A stretch of 27,869 nucleotides of DNA from Chloroflexota bacterium (GTDB lineage: Bacteria; Chloroflexota; Limnocylindria; Limnocylindrales; CSP1-4), in contig JAKAMV010000028.1 of assembly GCA_021812735.1 (NCBI GenBank), positions 1 through 27,869 on the forward strand, in the 5' to 3' direction. Shown piece after piece: positions 21,852 through 27,869 of this stretch. Both the position numbers and the translations under genes were made by a program. The notes under the pieces were generated by a model. It was not told where the DNA came from and did not search any database. It worked only from the letters and a program-made list of their open reading frames with translations. Positions within the stretch are counted from its first letter, which is position 1, and each line of letters starts with the position of its first letter.

Positions 21852-22736
21852 ATGGCACTCACCACCGCCCAGCGGCGCGCCTACCAGCAGATCTGCGACA
21901 CGAGCGGCCGCATGCTCGTGGTCGCCATGGACCAGCGCGCCTCGATGAAGAGCCTGATCCAGGGGGCCGTCGGCGAGCCGACGCAGGAGGACCTCGTCGC
22001 GACGAAGCTGGACCTCGTCCGGTACCTCGGCAACGTGGCCCCCGGCGTGCTGCTGGACCCGGAGACGGTGGTCCCGCAGGTTGTCGATGATGGCGTGATC
22101 TCGCCTCACTGCGCCCTGATGATCGGCATGGACGCGACGGGCTTCGACATCGGCACGACCGGACTGCGCGAGAGCCGGATCGTGGCGGGCGTGAACGCGC
22201 GACGGATCCGCGCCCTCGGCGGCACGGCCGCCAAGCTGAACGTGTACATGCGGCCGGACCGCGAGGGCGTTGACGGCTTCGCCGCGCGGATGATCGCGAG
22301 TGTGGTCGATGATTGCGCCCGCGAAGACGTGCTGCTCGTCGTGGAGATCCTCACCTATGCGCTGCCCGACGAGGCTCCCGAGGCATACAGGGCGCTGGCC
22401 CCGCTGCTGGTCGTTCAGGCTGCGGCGGTTGCGCGGGCCGTCGGCGCACAGGTGATGAAGCTGCAGTACCCGGGCTCCCTCGAGGGATGCCAGGCGGTGA
22501 CCGACACGCTCGGTGACATCCCATGGGCCGTCCTCTCGGCGGGCGTCGACCACGCGACATTCCTCAGCCAGTTGCGCATCGCGCTGGCCGGCGGCGCATC
22601 CGGGGCGATTGCTGGTCGATCCGTGTGGAAGGACACCCTCGCCGCCGACCCGGTGGAACGCGCCCGGCGGCTCCAAGAGCTGGCCGTGCCGCGGCTCCGC
22701 GAGATCCAGGCGGTGCTCGGCGGGACCGCGGCCTGA
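21852..22736 (+). CDS. LacD/YihT-type class I sugar-phosphate aldolase
   Basis: A 294-residue TIM-barrel aldolase. Family landmarks: MLVVAMDQRASMKSL (21-35), GVLLDPETV, KLNVYMRPD, VVEILTY, the likely Schiff-base Lys203 in QVMKLQYPG, and WAVLSAGVDHATFLSQLRIA followed by GGASGAIAGRSVWK. This family includes tagatose 1,6-bisphosphate aldolase (LacD) and sulfofructose-1-phosphate aldolase (YihT); both release dihydroxyacetone phosphate. Sequence alone does not choose between them. Next to a ROK kinase, FGGY kinases and dehydrogenases, a ketose phosphate or bisphosphate is the likely substrate. ATG 21852 has AGGAG five bases upstream. It lies after the hairpin at 21750 and 13 bases before the ROK gene. 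Confidence 0.82.
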   Translation: MALTTAQRRAYQQICDTSGRMLVVAMDQRASMKSLIQGAVGEPTQEDLVATKLDLVRYLGNVAPGVLLDPETVVPQVVDDGVISPHCALMIGMDATGFDIGTTGLRESRIVAGVNARRIRALGGTAAKLNVYMRPDREGVDGFAARMIASVVDDCAREDVLLVVEILTYALPDEAPEAYRALAPLLVVQAAAVARAVGAQVMKLQYPGSLEGCQAVTDTLGDIPWAVLSAGVDHATFLSQLRIALAGGASGAIAGRSVWKDTLAADPVERARRLQELAVPRLREIQAVLGGTAA

Positions 22737-22749
22737 CGCCGGGCGCCCG

Positions 22750-23637
22750 ATGACGCATCCTGCCTCCGCCGGCGCGGTGCGCCGCGGCGTGACGATCGGG
22801 ATTGATATCGGCGGCACGAACGCTCGGGCGGCGAGGATCGACCGTGCCGGGAAGGTGTCCGGATTCCTCAAGGTCGGGACGGCCTCGGCGCCCTCGGTGC
22901 TCGATCTGGTCGAGGGGCTCGTGCGCCGGCTCCTCGACGACGACGTCGCCGCGATCGGCATCGGCATTCCCGGGCGCCTCGACCGCGAGGGCCGAACCGT
23001 GCTCTCGGCAGGGTTCGTGAGCCTCGCCGGCGTGGCCCTCGGCGAGGTGGCCAGCGAGCGCATCGGCCTGCCGGTCATCCTCGACAACGACGCCCACATG
23101 GCCCTCGTCGCCGAGCTCGCCGTCGGCGCCGCGCGAGAGGCGCAGGACGTGGTGATGTTCACCGTCGGCACCGGGATCGGCGGGGCGGTGGCTGTCGGCC
23201 GCAACGTGCTCCGCAACCGCGGCAACGCCGGGCAGCTCGGTCACCTCACGATCGACCCGGCAGGCCCGCGGTGCAAGTGCGGCCGGAACGGCTGCTCCGA
23301 GGTGTTCCTCTCGGGCACCGCCCTGAACGGGTACATCGAGGAGGCCGGGCTGCCCCGGGGGACCACGGTCGAGCAGCTCCTGGTCGCTCGGGACGGCGGC
23401 GCTGCCGCGGCGGTGCTGGCGCGCTGGGTCACGCCGTGGCGTCACGCGATCGATACCGTGGTCGCGACACTCGATCCGGACCTCGTCCTCCTCGGCGGTG
23501 GGCTGGGCGCGGCGGCCGTGGAGGCGCTGTCGGGTACCGTCCCGGCCTCACCATGGTTTGACTGCCCGCTGGCAGCTGCCGCGCTGGGCGATGACGCGGG
23601 CGTCATCGGGGCCGGCCTGCGGGCCTTCGCGGCATGA
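22750..23637 (+). CDS. ROK family sugar kinase
   Basis: A 295-residue kinase. The phosphate loop GIDIGGTNAR is at 17-26, the catalytic Asp is D114 in LDNDAHMALVAE, and FTVGTGIGGAV is the phosphate-2 motif. The zinc motif is complete: H165 (GQLGHLTIDP) with C175, C177 and C182 in CKCGRNGCSE. There is no N-terminal HTH, so it is an enzyme and not a ROK repressor. Members phosphorylate hexoses (glucose, fructose, N-acetylmannosamine, allose). Its position directly after the LacD-like aldolase suggests it makes the phosphate ester that the aldolase cleaves (inference). The frame is open upstream, but ATG 22750 is preferred because the earlier part overlaps the aldolase gene. Its stop overlaps the next ATG by four bases. 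Confidence 0.87.
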   Translation: MTHPASAGAVRRGVTIGIDIGGTNARAARIDRAGKVSGFLKVGTASAPSVLDLVEGLVRRLLDDDVAAIGIGIPGRLDREGRTVLSAGFVSLAGVALGEVASERIGLPVILDNDAHMALVAELAVGAAREAQDVVMFTVGTGIGGAVAVGRNVLRNRGNAGQLGHLTIDPAGPRCKCGRNGCSEVFLSGTALNGYIEEAGLPRGTTVEQLLVARDGGAAAAVLARWVTPWRHAIDTVVATLDPDLVLLGGGLGAAAVEALSGTVPASPWFDCPLAAAALGDDAGVIGAGLRAFAA

Positions 23638-24191
23638 AGCGAGCGGTCCTGGTCAACGGCGTCTCCGCCACGGGGAAATCCACCATAGCCCTCGCGATCG
23701 GGACGCAGTTGGCGATCCCGGTGCTGTCGCTCGACCGGATCAAGGAAGCGCTCTACGACGAGCTGGGCAACGCCGGCGGCGACCGCGAGTTCGGGCGCAC
23801 GCTCGGTCGCGCGAGCATGCAGGCGATCTGGTCGCTCGTCGTTGACTTCCCTGCGGACTCAGCTGTGGTGATCGAGGCCTGGTTCCGCATGCCGCCGCAC
23901 GGGCACATCGTCGCGGGCCTCGAGCGGGCGGGGATCGAGCGTTGGGCCGAGGTGTGGTGCACCGCCTCGCCCGAGGTGCTCGCCGCCCGGTACGCCGCCC
24001 GGGTCCGGCACCCGGGGCACCCGCCAGCAGGGGAGTACGCCGACGAGCTTGCCCACCTGGCCACGTTCGCCCGACCCATCGCGCTGCGAGACGTGCTGTC
24101 GGTGGACACGACCGACTTCGGGTCCGTGGACCTGGCCGCGATCGCACGATGGGTCCGGGGCGAGCTTGGCCTGCCGCCGGCGATCGGCTGA
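23634..24191 (+). CDS. Small P-loop kinase-like ATPase (AAA_33 type)
   Basis: A 185-residue protein. Walker A is GVSATGKS (9-16) in VLVNGVSATGKSTIALAIG. LSLDRIKEALYDEL supplies the 'D-R/K' typical of gluconokinase- and zeta-toxin-like small kinases, VVIEAWFR is the Walker-B-like strand, and WCTASPEVLAARYAAR is the lid strand and helix. It probably transfers phosphate to a small substrate. ATG 23634 overlaps the ROK stop (ATGA), so it belongs to the same operon and possibly the same pathway. It could be a sugar or sugar-acid kinase; no sequence feature decides. Confidence 0.75.
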   Translation: MKRAVLVNGVSATGKSTIALAIGTQLAIPVLSLDRIKEALYDELGNAGGDREFGRTLGRASMQAIWSLVVDFPADSAVVIEAWFRMPPHGHIVAGLERAGIERWAEVWCTASPEVLAARYAARVRHPGHPPAGEYADELAHLATFARPIALRDVLSVDTTDFGSVDLAAIARWVRGELGLPPAIG

Positions 24192-24304
24192 ATCGTCCGG
24201 CGCAAGGACGGTTCGAGGCTGCGGTCCCGTGGCCAGCCTGACGATCGTGAACCGCACCGTTGCGCGCCGTCGGCGGTCAATTGCCGAAGGGCTGCGAAAA
24301 GGTC

Positions 24305-24356
24305 TTGACCGCGGTGCGCGTCCGCACTAGGCTGCTCGACAGCGCTGTCTGACAGC
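24305..24356 (+). promoter_or_regulatory. Promoter with LacI-type operator for the sugar-binding protein gene
   Basis: TTGACC at 24305-24310, a 17-base spacer, TAGGCT at 24328-24333, four bases, then GACAGCGCTGTC at 24338-24349, followed at 24351 by another GACAGC. This is the same arrangement as at 20490-20534, including the extra half-site. The leader to the GTG at 24409 is about 70 bases. Confidence 0.8.
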
Positions 24357-24408
24357 GCGGTCGACGACTGTGGATGTCGTTGCCCGGCGCAAGAGACGAG
24401 GAGGAGAT

Positions 24409-25434
24409 GTGAAGACGACACGCCTGAAGTTGGCCGTGGCCGTCGCCGTCGGGGTGTCCACCCTGGCCGCGTGCAGCGGAAGTTCGGCAACCACCGCACC
24501 CACGACGGCCGCCAGCGCTGCTGCCCCGGCCGTGAGCATCGGCACCGCGACCGGGAAGAACATCGTCCTGATGGTCGGCGTGAAGGGCGACCCCTTCTAC
24601 GTGTCCATGCAGTGCGGTGCTCAGGAAGCCGCGACCGCCGCCGGCGCCAACCTCACCGTCCAAGGCCCGGACAAGTTCGACGCCACCCTGCAGAATCCGA
24701 TGCTCGACGCGGTCGCCGCGTCGAAGCCGGACGCCCTGCTGGTCGCCCCGAACGACGTGACGGCCTCCGCGGGCCCGCTCAAGAACATCCAGAACGCCGG
24801 CACCAAGGTCGTCCTCGTTGACACCGTGGTGACGGACCCGTCCATCGGCGTCTCGCGCATCGCGACCGACAATGAGCTCGGCGGCGAGCAGGCCGCGCAG
24901 GCCCTGTCCACCCTCGGCCTCACCAAGGGCGCCAAGGTCCTCGTCATCTCCACCGACCCGGGCGTGTCGAGCGTCGACGCGCGCGTGACGGGCTTCAACA
25001 AGAAGGCCGCGGAGCTGGGCTTCGTGCTGGTCTCCGACACGCAGTACTCCCACGACGTCGCCGCCACAGCGGCGCAGGTCGTGAGCGCCGCGCTGGCCAA
25101 GGACCCCGATCTCGCGGGCGTCTTCGCCACCAACCTCTTCACGGCGCAGGGCACCGCGACCGGCGTCAAGACGGCCGGCAAGTCGGGCGCTGTCAAGATC
25201 GTCGGTTTCGATGCGGGCCCCGATCAGATCAAGCAGCTCCAGGCGGGCGATGTCCAGGCCCTTGTGGCTCAGGAGCCGTACACCATCGGCATCGACGGCA
25301 TCCAGCAGGCCGTCAACGCCCTCAATGGCCAGCCGGTGACCGCGAGCATCGCGACCCCGTCGATCGTCATCACCAAGGACAACATCAACGATCCTGCGGT
25401 CTCCAAGTACATCTACAAGTCGAGCTGCAGCTGA
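24409..25434 (+). CDS. Sugar ABC transporter substrate-binding lipoprotein (ribose/CUT2 type)
   Basis: A 341-residue binding protein. The signal MKTTRLKLAVAVAVGVSTLAAC ends in a lipobox with Cys22, then a Ser/Thr/Ala linker. The mature part is a type I periplasmic-binding fold: KNIVLMVGVKGDPFYVSMQCG, DALLVAPNDVTASAG, KVVLVDTVV, SVDARVTGFNKKAAELGF, FATNLFTAQGTATGVK and VGFDAGPDQIKQLQAGDVQA. This is the RbsB-like group that delivers monosaccharides or polyols to CUT2 transporters. The start is GTG 24409, four bases after AGGAGG (24399-24404). An overlapping ATG at 24407 is followed at once by TGA and cannot be the start. It is driven by the LacI-type promoter at 24305. The ABC ATPase follows after the regulator gene. 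Confidence 0.9.
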   Translation: MKTTRLKLAVAVAVGVSTLAACSGSSATTAPTTAASAAAPAVSIGTATGKNIVLMVGVKGDPFYVSMQCGAQEAATAAGANLTVQGPDKFDATLQNPMLDAVAASKPDALLVAPNDVTASAGPLKNIQNAGTKVVLVDTVVTDPSIGVSRIATDNELGGEQAAQALSTLGLTKGAKVLVISTDPGVSSVDARVTGFNKKAAELGFVLVSDTQYSHDVAATAAQVVSAALAKDPDLAGVFATNLFTAQGTATGVKTAGKSGAVKIVGFDAGPDQIKQLQAGDVQALVAQEPYTIGIDGIQQAVNALNGQPVTASIATPSIVITKDNINDPAVSKYIYKSSCS

Positions 25435-25448
25435 TCTCCGGCCAACCC

Positions 25449-25489
25449 GAGCGCCCCGCGTCGCATCGCAGATGCGACGCGGGGCGCTC
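25449..25489 (+). terminator. Perfect 19-bp hairpin after the binding-protein gene
   Basis: GAGCGCCCCGCGTCGCATC (25449-25467), loop GCA, and its exact complement (25471-25489). It begins 14 bases after the stop codon and has no T-run behind it. It probably limits read-through into the lacI-like gene and stabilises the binding-protein mRNA, as is common after the first gene of ABC sugar operons. Confidence 0.75.
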
Positions 25490-25543
25490 CTCCCACTCCC
25501 ATCGCCCGTGAGGAGCCGCGCTTCTCGGTAGGGGCGCGACGTC

Positions 25544-25549
25544 CATAAT
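25544..25549 (+). promoter_or_regulatory. Possible -10 box upstream of the LacI-family gene
   Basis: CATAAT (5 of 6 match) sits after the 19-bp hairpin. The hexamer 17 bases upstream (cttctc) is a poor -35. If used, the leader before GTG 25675 would be about 120 bases. No copy of the GACAGCGCTGTC palindrome is present here, so autoregulation is not indicated. Confidence 0.3.
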
Positions 25550-25674
25550 TCCCCTCCGGAGCGCACGGCCTCCGAGCCTGTTCACGAGTATGGGGTCCGC
25601 ATGCACCCTCACCGGCAACGCACGGTCGGCTCGCACGCCTGCGGCACGTCGCCTTCCGATCAGCGGGCGGCCCA

Positions 25675-26841
25675 GTGAGCACGCCCGGTCGCCCGACCCT
25701 GGCGGACGTGGCCGCCCTTGCGGGTGTGAGCCTCAAGACTGCGTCCCGGGCCATGAACGCCGAGTACGGCGTCGCCCAGGCGACGGCCGAGCGAGTCCTC
25801 GCCGCGGCCCGCGAGCTCGGCTTCCGTCCGAACCGCTTGGCGCAGTCGCTCGCGGGCGGCGGGCCGAGCGCCGCAGTGGGGCTGCTCATCCCCGACGTCG
25901 CGGACCCGTTCGTCGCGGGCGTCGTCGGCGCAGTCGAGGCCGTCCTCGCGACCCGCGACCTGCAGCTCATCACAGCGAGCCATGGAAACGATGAGGCCCG
26001 TCAGCACAAGCTCGCCAGCGCGCTCGTTGAGCGACGGGTGGACGGTCTCATCATCATGTCGGCGCCCGGGGACGTCTCCTATCTGCTCGCCGACATCCGC
26101 CACGGCCTCGCGATCGTGGCGCTCGACCGCCCGCTTGCGGGGCTCGATGTCGACACGGTCACCGTTGACAACGAGGTCGGGGCCCGCGAGCTTGTCTGCC
26201 GGCTGCTCGCCAAGGGCCATCGTCGAATCGCGATGCTCGTCGGTGATGTCCGGCTCTGGACGCTGGCCCGGCGCCTCGACGGATACCGGGCGGCACTTGC
26301 GGACGCCGGCATCGCCGTTGACGAGGCGCTGATCTCGACCGCGCCGGATCGGAGTCAGGCGGAGGTCGACTTGGCGAGCATGCTCGAGCTCGCCGATCCG
26401 CCGACGGCAGTCTTCGCCGCCCACCACCCCATCAGCCGCGGCGCGATGCGCGTCATGTACGAGAAGGGCATCTCGCTCGACCTCGCGGTGTTCGACAGCG
26501 TCGACGACCACGACCTGCTGATCACGCCGCCGCTCGGGATCGCCGCCCAGGGGCCCGACCGTATCGGCCAGGTCGCCGCGCAGCTCCTTGTGGATCGGCT
26601 CGAGGGCCTGCAGGGACCGCCCCGACACGTGGTCCTCGCCCCCCTGATGCTGTTGCGCGACGATCAGGACGCCGAGTGCACCACGACGACAGCAGGCGCG
26701 ACCGCGCCCGGACACCACGCCCACGTGTCCGAGGCTCCGCACCACGGCGTTCCCGGGGAACCGGAGGACCCCAGCCGCGAACTGCTCTCCACCACCTCGA
26801 TCGAGCACAGGCAGGGCTCAGCACACCAGTCCATCGGTTGA
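25675..26841 (+). CDS. LacI family transcriptional regulator
   Basis: A 388-residue regulator. The N-terminal HTH is PTLADVAALAGVSLKTASRA (7-26). The hinge helix is FRPNRLAQSLAGG (about 50-62). A sugar-binding core of the PurR/LacI type follows (VGLLIPDVADPFVAGVVGAV, VDGLIIMSAP, IVALDRPLAGLDVDTVTVDN, AMLVGD, LDLAVFDSVDDHDLLITPPL). It is the probable repressor acting at GACAGCGCTGTC near 20523, 24338 and 16849. The ligand is likely the transported sugar or its metabolite. Family length is about 340; residues after VVLAPLMLLRD (about 325-335) form a 50-residue low-complexity tail that may be read-through of a lost stop. The start is GTG 25675. The gene lies between the binding protein and ATPase genes. 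Confidence 0.9.
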   Translation: MSTPGRPTLADVAALAGVSLKTASRAMNAEYGVAQATAERVLAAARELGFRPNRLAQSLAGGGPSAAVGLLIPDVADPFVAGVVGAVEAVLATRDLQLITASHGNDEARQHKLASALVERRVDGLIIMSAPGDVSYLLADIRHGLAIVALDRPLAGLDVDTVTVDNEVGARELVCRLLAKGHRRIAMLVGDVRLWTLARRLDGYRAALADAGIAVDEALISTAPDRSQAEVDLASMLELADPPTAVFAAHHPISRGAMRVMYEKGISLDLAVFDSVDDHDLLITPPLGIAAQGPDRIGQVAAQLLVDRLEGLQGPPRHVVLAPLMLLRDDQDAECTTTTAGATAPGHHAHVSEAPHHGVPGEPEDPSRELLSTTSIEHRQGSAHQSIG

Positions 26842-26939
26842 CCCGCGGTCGCCCCGTCGGTCTGCTGGCCGAGCGCCAGAAGCACCGACGAGCCGAGGCT
26901 CCCGCGGCACCAAGTCGCCAACGCCTCGGAGGTAGTCGT

Positions 26940-27749
26940 ATGACCGGCAGCGATCCAGCGACCAGCCTGAGCGCCGCTGGCTCCGGCCCCGCCACCACTG
27001 CGGTGCCGGCGCTCGTGGCGAGATCGATCGTCAAGTCGTTCGGCACCGTGCGCGCCCTCCGTGGCGCGTCGTTCGAGGCGTACCCTGGCGAGGTCACCGC
27101 GCTGGTCGGGGACAACGGAGCCGGCAAGTCAACCCTGGCCAAAGTGCTGTCCGGCGTCTTCCCGCAGGACTCGGGCGAGGTCCTGGTGGATGGCAATGTC
27201 GTGGCGATGGGCAATCCGCGCGATGCGGCGGCGCTCGGGATCGAGACCGTCTACCAGGACCTGGCGCTCGCCCCGGACCTCGACGCCGCGGCGAACGTGT
27301 TCCTCGGTCGCGAGCTGCGCCGGTTCCGGGTCCTCCACGACCAGGCGGAGATGCGCCGACGGACGGCCGCGCGCTTCAGGGAACTGGGCGTCGGCCTTGT
27401 GCAGGACCTGCGGGTGCCTGTCGCCTCGTTTTCCGGCGGCCAGCGGCAGTCGGTTGCGATCGCCCGGGCGGCGATGTGGGCACGGCACGTGATCATCATG
27501 GACGAGCCCACCGCGGCCCTCGGCGTGATCCAGACCAAGAAGGTCCTGGAGCTCATCGAGACCGTCCGGGCGCAGGGCCTCGCCGTGGTGCTGATCTCGC
27601 ACAACCTTCCGGAAGTGCTGGAGGTGGCTGACCGGATCGAGGTCATGCGCCTCGGCGCTCGCGTCGCCCGCTTCCGCCGCGGCGAAGCCGACGTGGACCG
27701 GCTGATCGCATCCATCTCCGGTGCGTACGCCAACGAGGTGACCGCATGA
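26940..27749 (+). CDS. Sugar ABC transporter ATP-binding protein (single-domain CUT2 type)
   Basis: A 269-residue ATPase. Walker A is GDNGAGKST (57-65), the Q-loop VYQDLALAPDL, the signature FSGGQRQ (164-170), Walker B VIIMDE (184-189), the D-loop TAALGV and the H-loop His221 (VLISHN). CUT2 ATPases often have two fused domains; this is the short single-domain kind (FrcA-like), which works as a homodimer. The first 25 residues are a Ser/Ala linker. ATG 26940 follows GGAGG (26928-26932) by seven bases; the open frame further upstream overlaps the LacI gene and is not protein-like. It should pair with the binding protein at 24409. The permease gene expected next is absent: the sequence changes to an insertion-sequence end right after the stop. 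Confidence 0.9.
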   Translation: MTGSDPATSLSAAGSGPATTAVPALVARSIVKSFGTVRALRGASFEAYPGEVTALVGDNGAGKSTLAKVLSGVFPQDSGEVLVDGNVVAMGNPRDAAALGIETVYQDLALAPDLDAAANVFLGRELRRFRVLHDQAEMRRRTAARFRELGVGLVQDLRVPVASFSGGQRQSVAIARAAMWARHVIIMDEPTAALGVIQTKKVLELIETVRAQGLAVVLISHNLPEVLEVADRIEVMRLGARVARFRRGEADVDRLIASISGAYANEVTA

Positions 27750-27751
27750 GT

Positions 27752-27869
27752 AGCCCTATGTCAACCCCGCGATCACGCGGCCGGGGTGAGGGCGAGTCGT
27801 TGGAGCGCCCGATGCTTGACCGGGTCGTAGACCACACCGTCCTGCCAGCAGCGCCAGATGACGTCGACC
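27752..27869 (-). mobile_element. End of an insertion sequence (IS110-like), truncated by the window edge
   Basis: Immediately after the ABC ATPase gene the plus-strand context stops looking like an ABC permease. The minus strand carries the C-terminal end of a transposase (27773-27868). About 25 bases separate the transposase stop from the ATPase stop. The exact IS boundary cannot be set from one end. Confidence 0.5.
27773..27868 (-). CDS. Transposase C-terminal fragment, IS110-like (5' end outside window)
   Basis: The minus strand enters from the right edge in an open frame of 31 residues: VDVIWRCWQDGVVYDP, then VKHRALQRLALTPAA, ending at TGA (complement of 27773-27775). The 'IWRCW--G-(P/V)YDP--H' pattern is the usual C-terminus of IS110/IS116/IS902-family transposases (Transposase_20 domain), to my recollection. 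Only the tail is visible, so the family call is tentative. Confidence 0.5.
   Translation of the reverse strand, partial: VDVIWRCWQDGVVYDPVKHRALQRLALTPAA

Noticed and set aside
21630..23225. Long minus-strand open frame opposite the aldolase and ROK genes
   Set aside because: Both genes beneath it have complete family motifs; the antisense translation shows none.
27746..27869. Plus-strand frame ATG 27746 to window end as the ABC permease
   Set aside because: The residues (Ser/Arg/Gly/Glu-rich, no hydrophobic segment) do not resemble a permease N-terminus, and the minus strand fits a transposase tail better.
1..27869. CRISPR arrays, tRNA or rRNA genes
   Set aside because: No regularly spaced direct repeats of CRISPR type were seen, and no cloverleaf with a GGTTCGA-type arm or rRNA-like conserved block was recognised.

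Overview
This is a high-GC window from a free-living bacterium. It has GTG and TTG starts, -35/-10 promoters with 17-base spacers, and several genes that appear to be leaderless. The gene content (multi-domain histidine kinases, lipoproteins with Ser/Pro/Thr-rich linkers, CUT2 sugar transport, xylulokinase-like kinases) fits a Chloroflexota lineage such as Limnocylindria, or an actinomycete. I cannot decide between them from the sequence alone.

Layout. (1) Positions 1-5339 form a tightly overlapping signalling operon: the end of a PAS protein, a phytochrome-type histidine kinase, a single-domain response regulator, a REC-PAS-kinase-REC hybrid and a REC-GAF-EAL cyclic-di-GMP phosphodiesterase. 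(2) Positions 5450-9586 hold an accessory block: a Phd/HicB-like antitoxin with a HicA-like toxin, an AAA ATPase with a DUF4143-type C-terminus, and a Fic AMPylase preceded by a cluster of inverted repeats. (3) Positions 9691-12230 on the minus strand encode three secreted or membrane-anchored proteins, two of them lipoproteins. A VanZ-like membrane protein and a damaged-looking MazF toxin follow on the plus strand. (4) Positions 14003-27749 are a carbohydrate or polyol catabolic locus. It contains two FGGY (xylulokinase-like) kinases, a DUF4432/aldose-epimerase-like protein, two zinc-dependent sugar-alcohol dehydrogenases, a HAD phosphatase, a LacD/YihT-type aldolase, a ROK kinase, a small P-loop kinase, a ribose-type binding lipoprotein, a LacI regulator and a CUT2 ABC ATPase. 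(5) The last ~115 bases look like the end of an insertion sequence, with the C-terminus of an IS110-like transposase on the minus strand. It sits exactly where the ABC permease would be expected.

How the genes work together. The sugar locus is tied together by a palindrome, GACAGCGCTGTC. It lies four bases downstream of the -10 box in two near-identical promoters, one in front of the second dehydrogenase and one in front of the binding protein. A one-mismatch copy lies between the divergent epimerase and first dehydrogenase. The LacI protein encoded at 25675 is the obvious candidate repressor. The simplest reading is uptake of a sugar or polyol, oxidation to a ketose, phosphorylation by FGGY and/or ROK kinases, and aldol cleavage by the LacD-like enzyme. 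The substrate cannot be named from sequence. The combination of two FGGY kinases, two dehydrogenases, a LacD-type aldolase and a ROK kinase under one operator is the most interesting system in the window.
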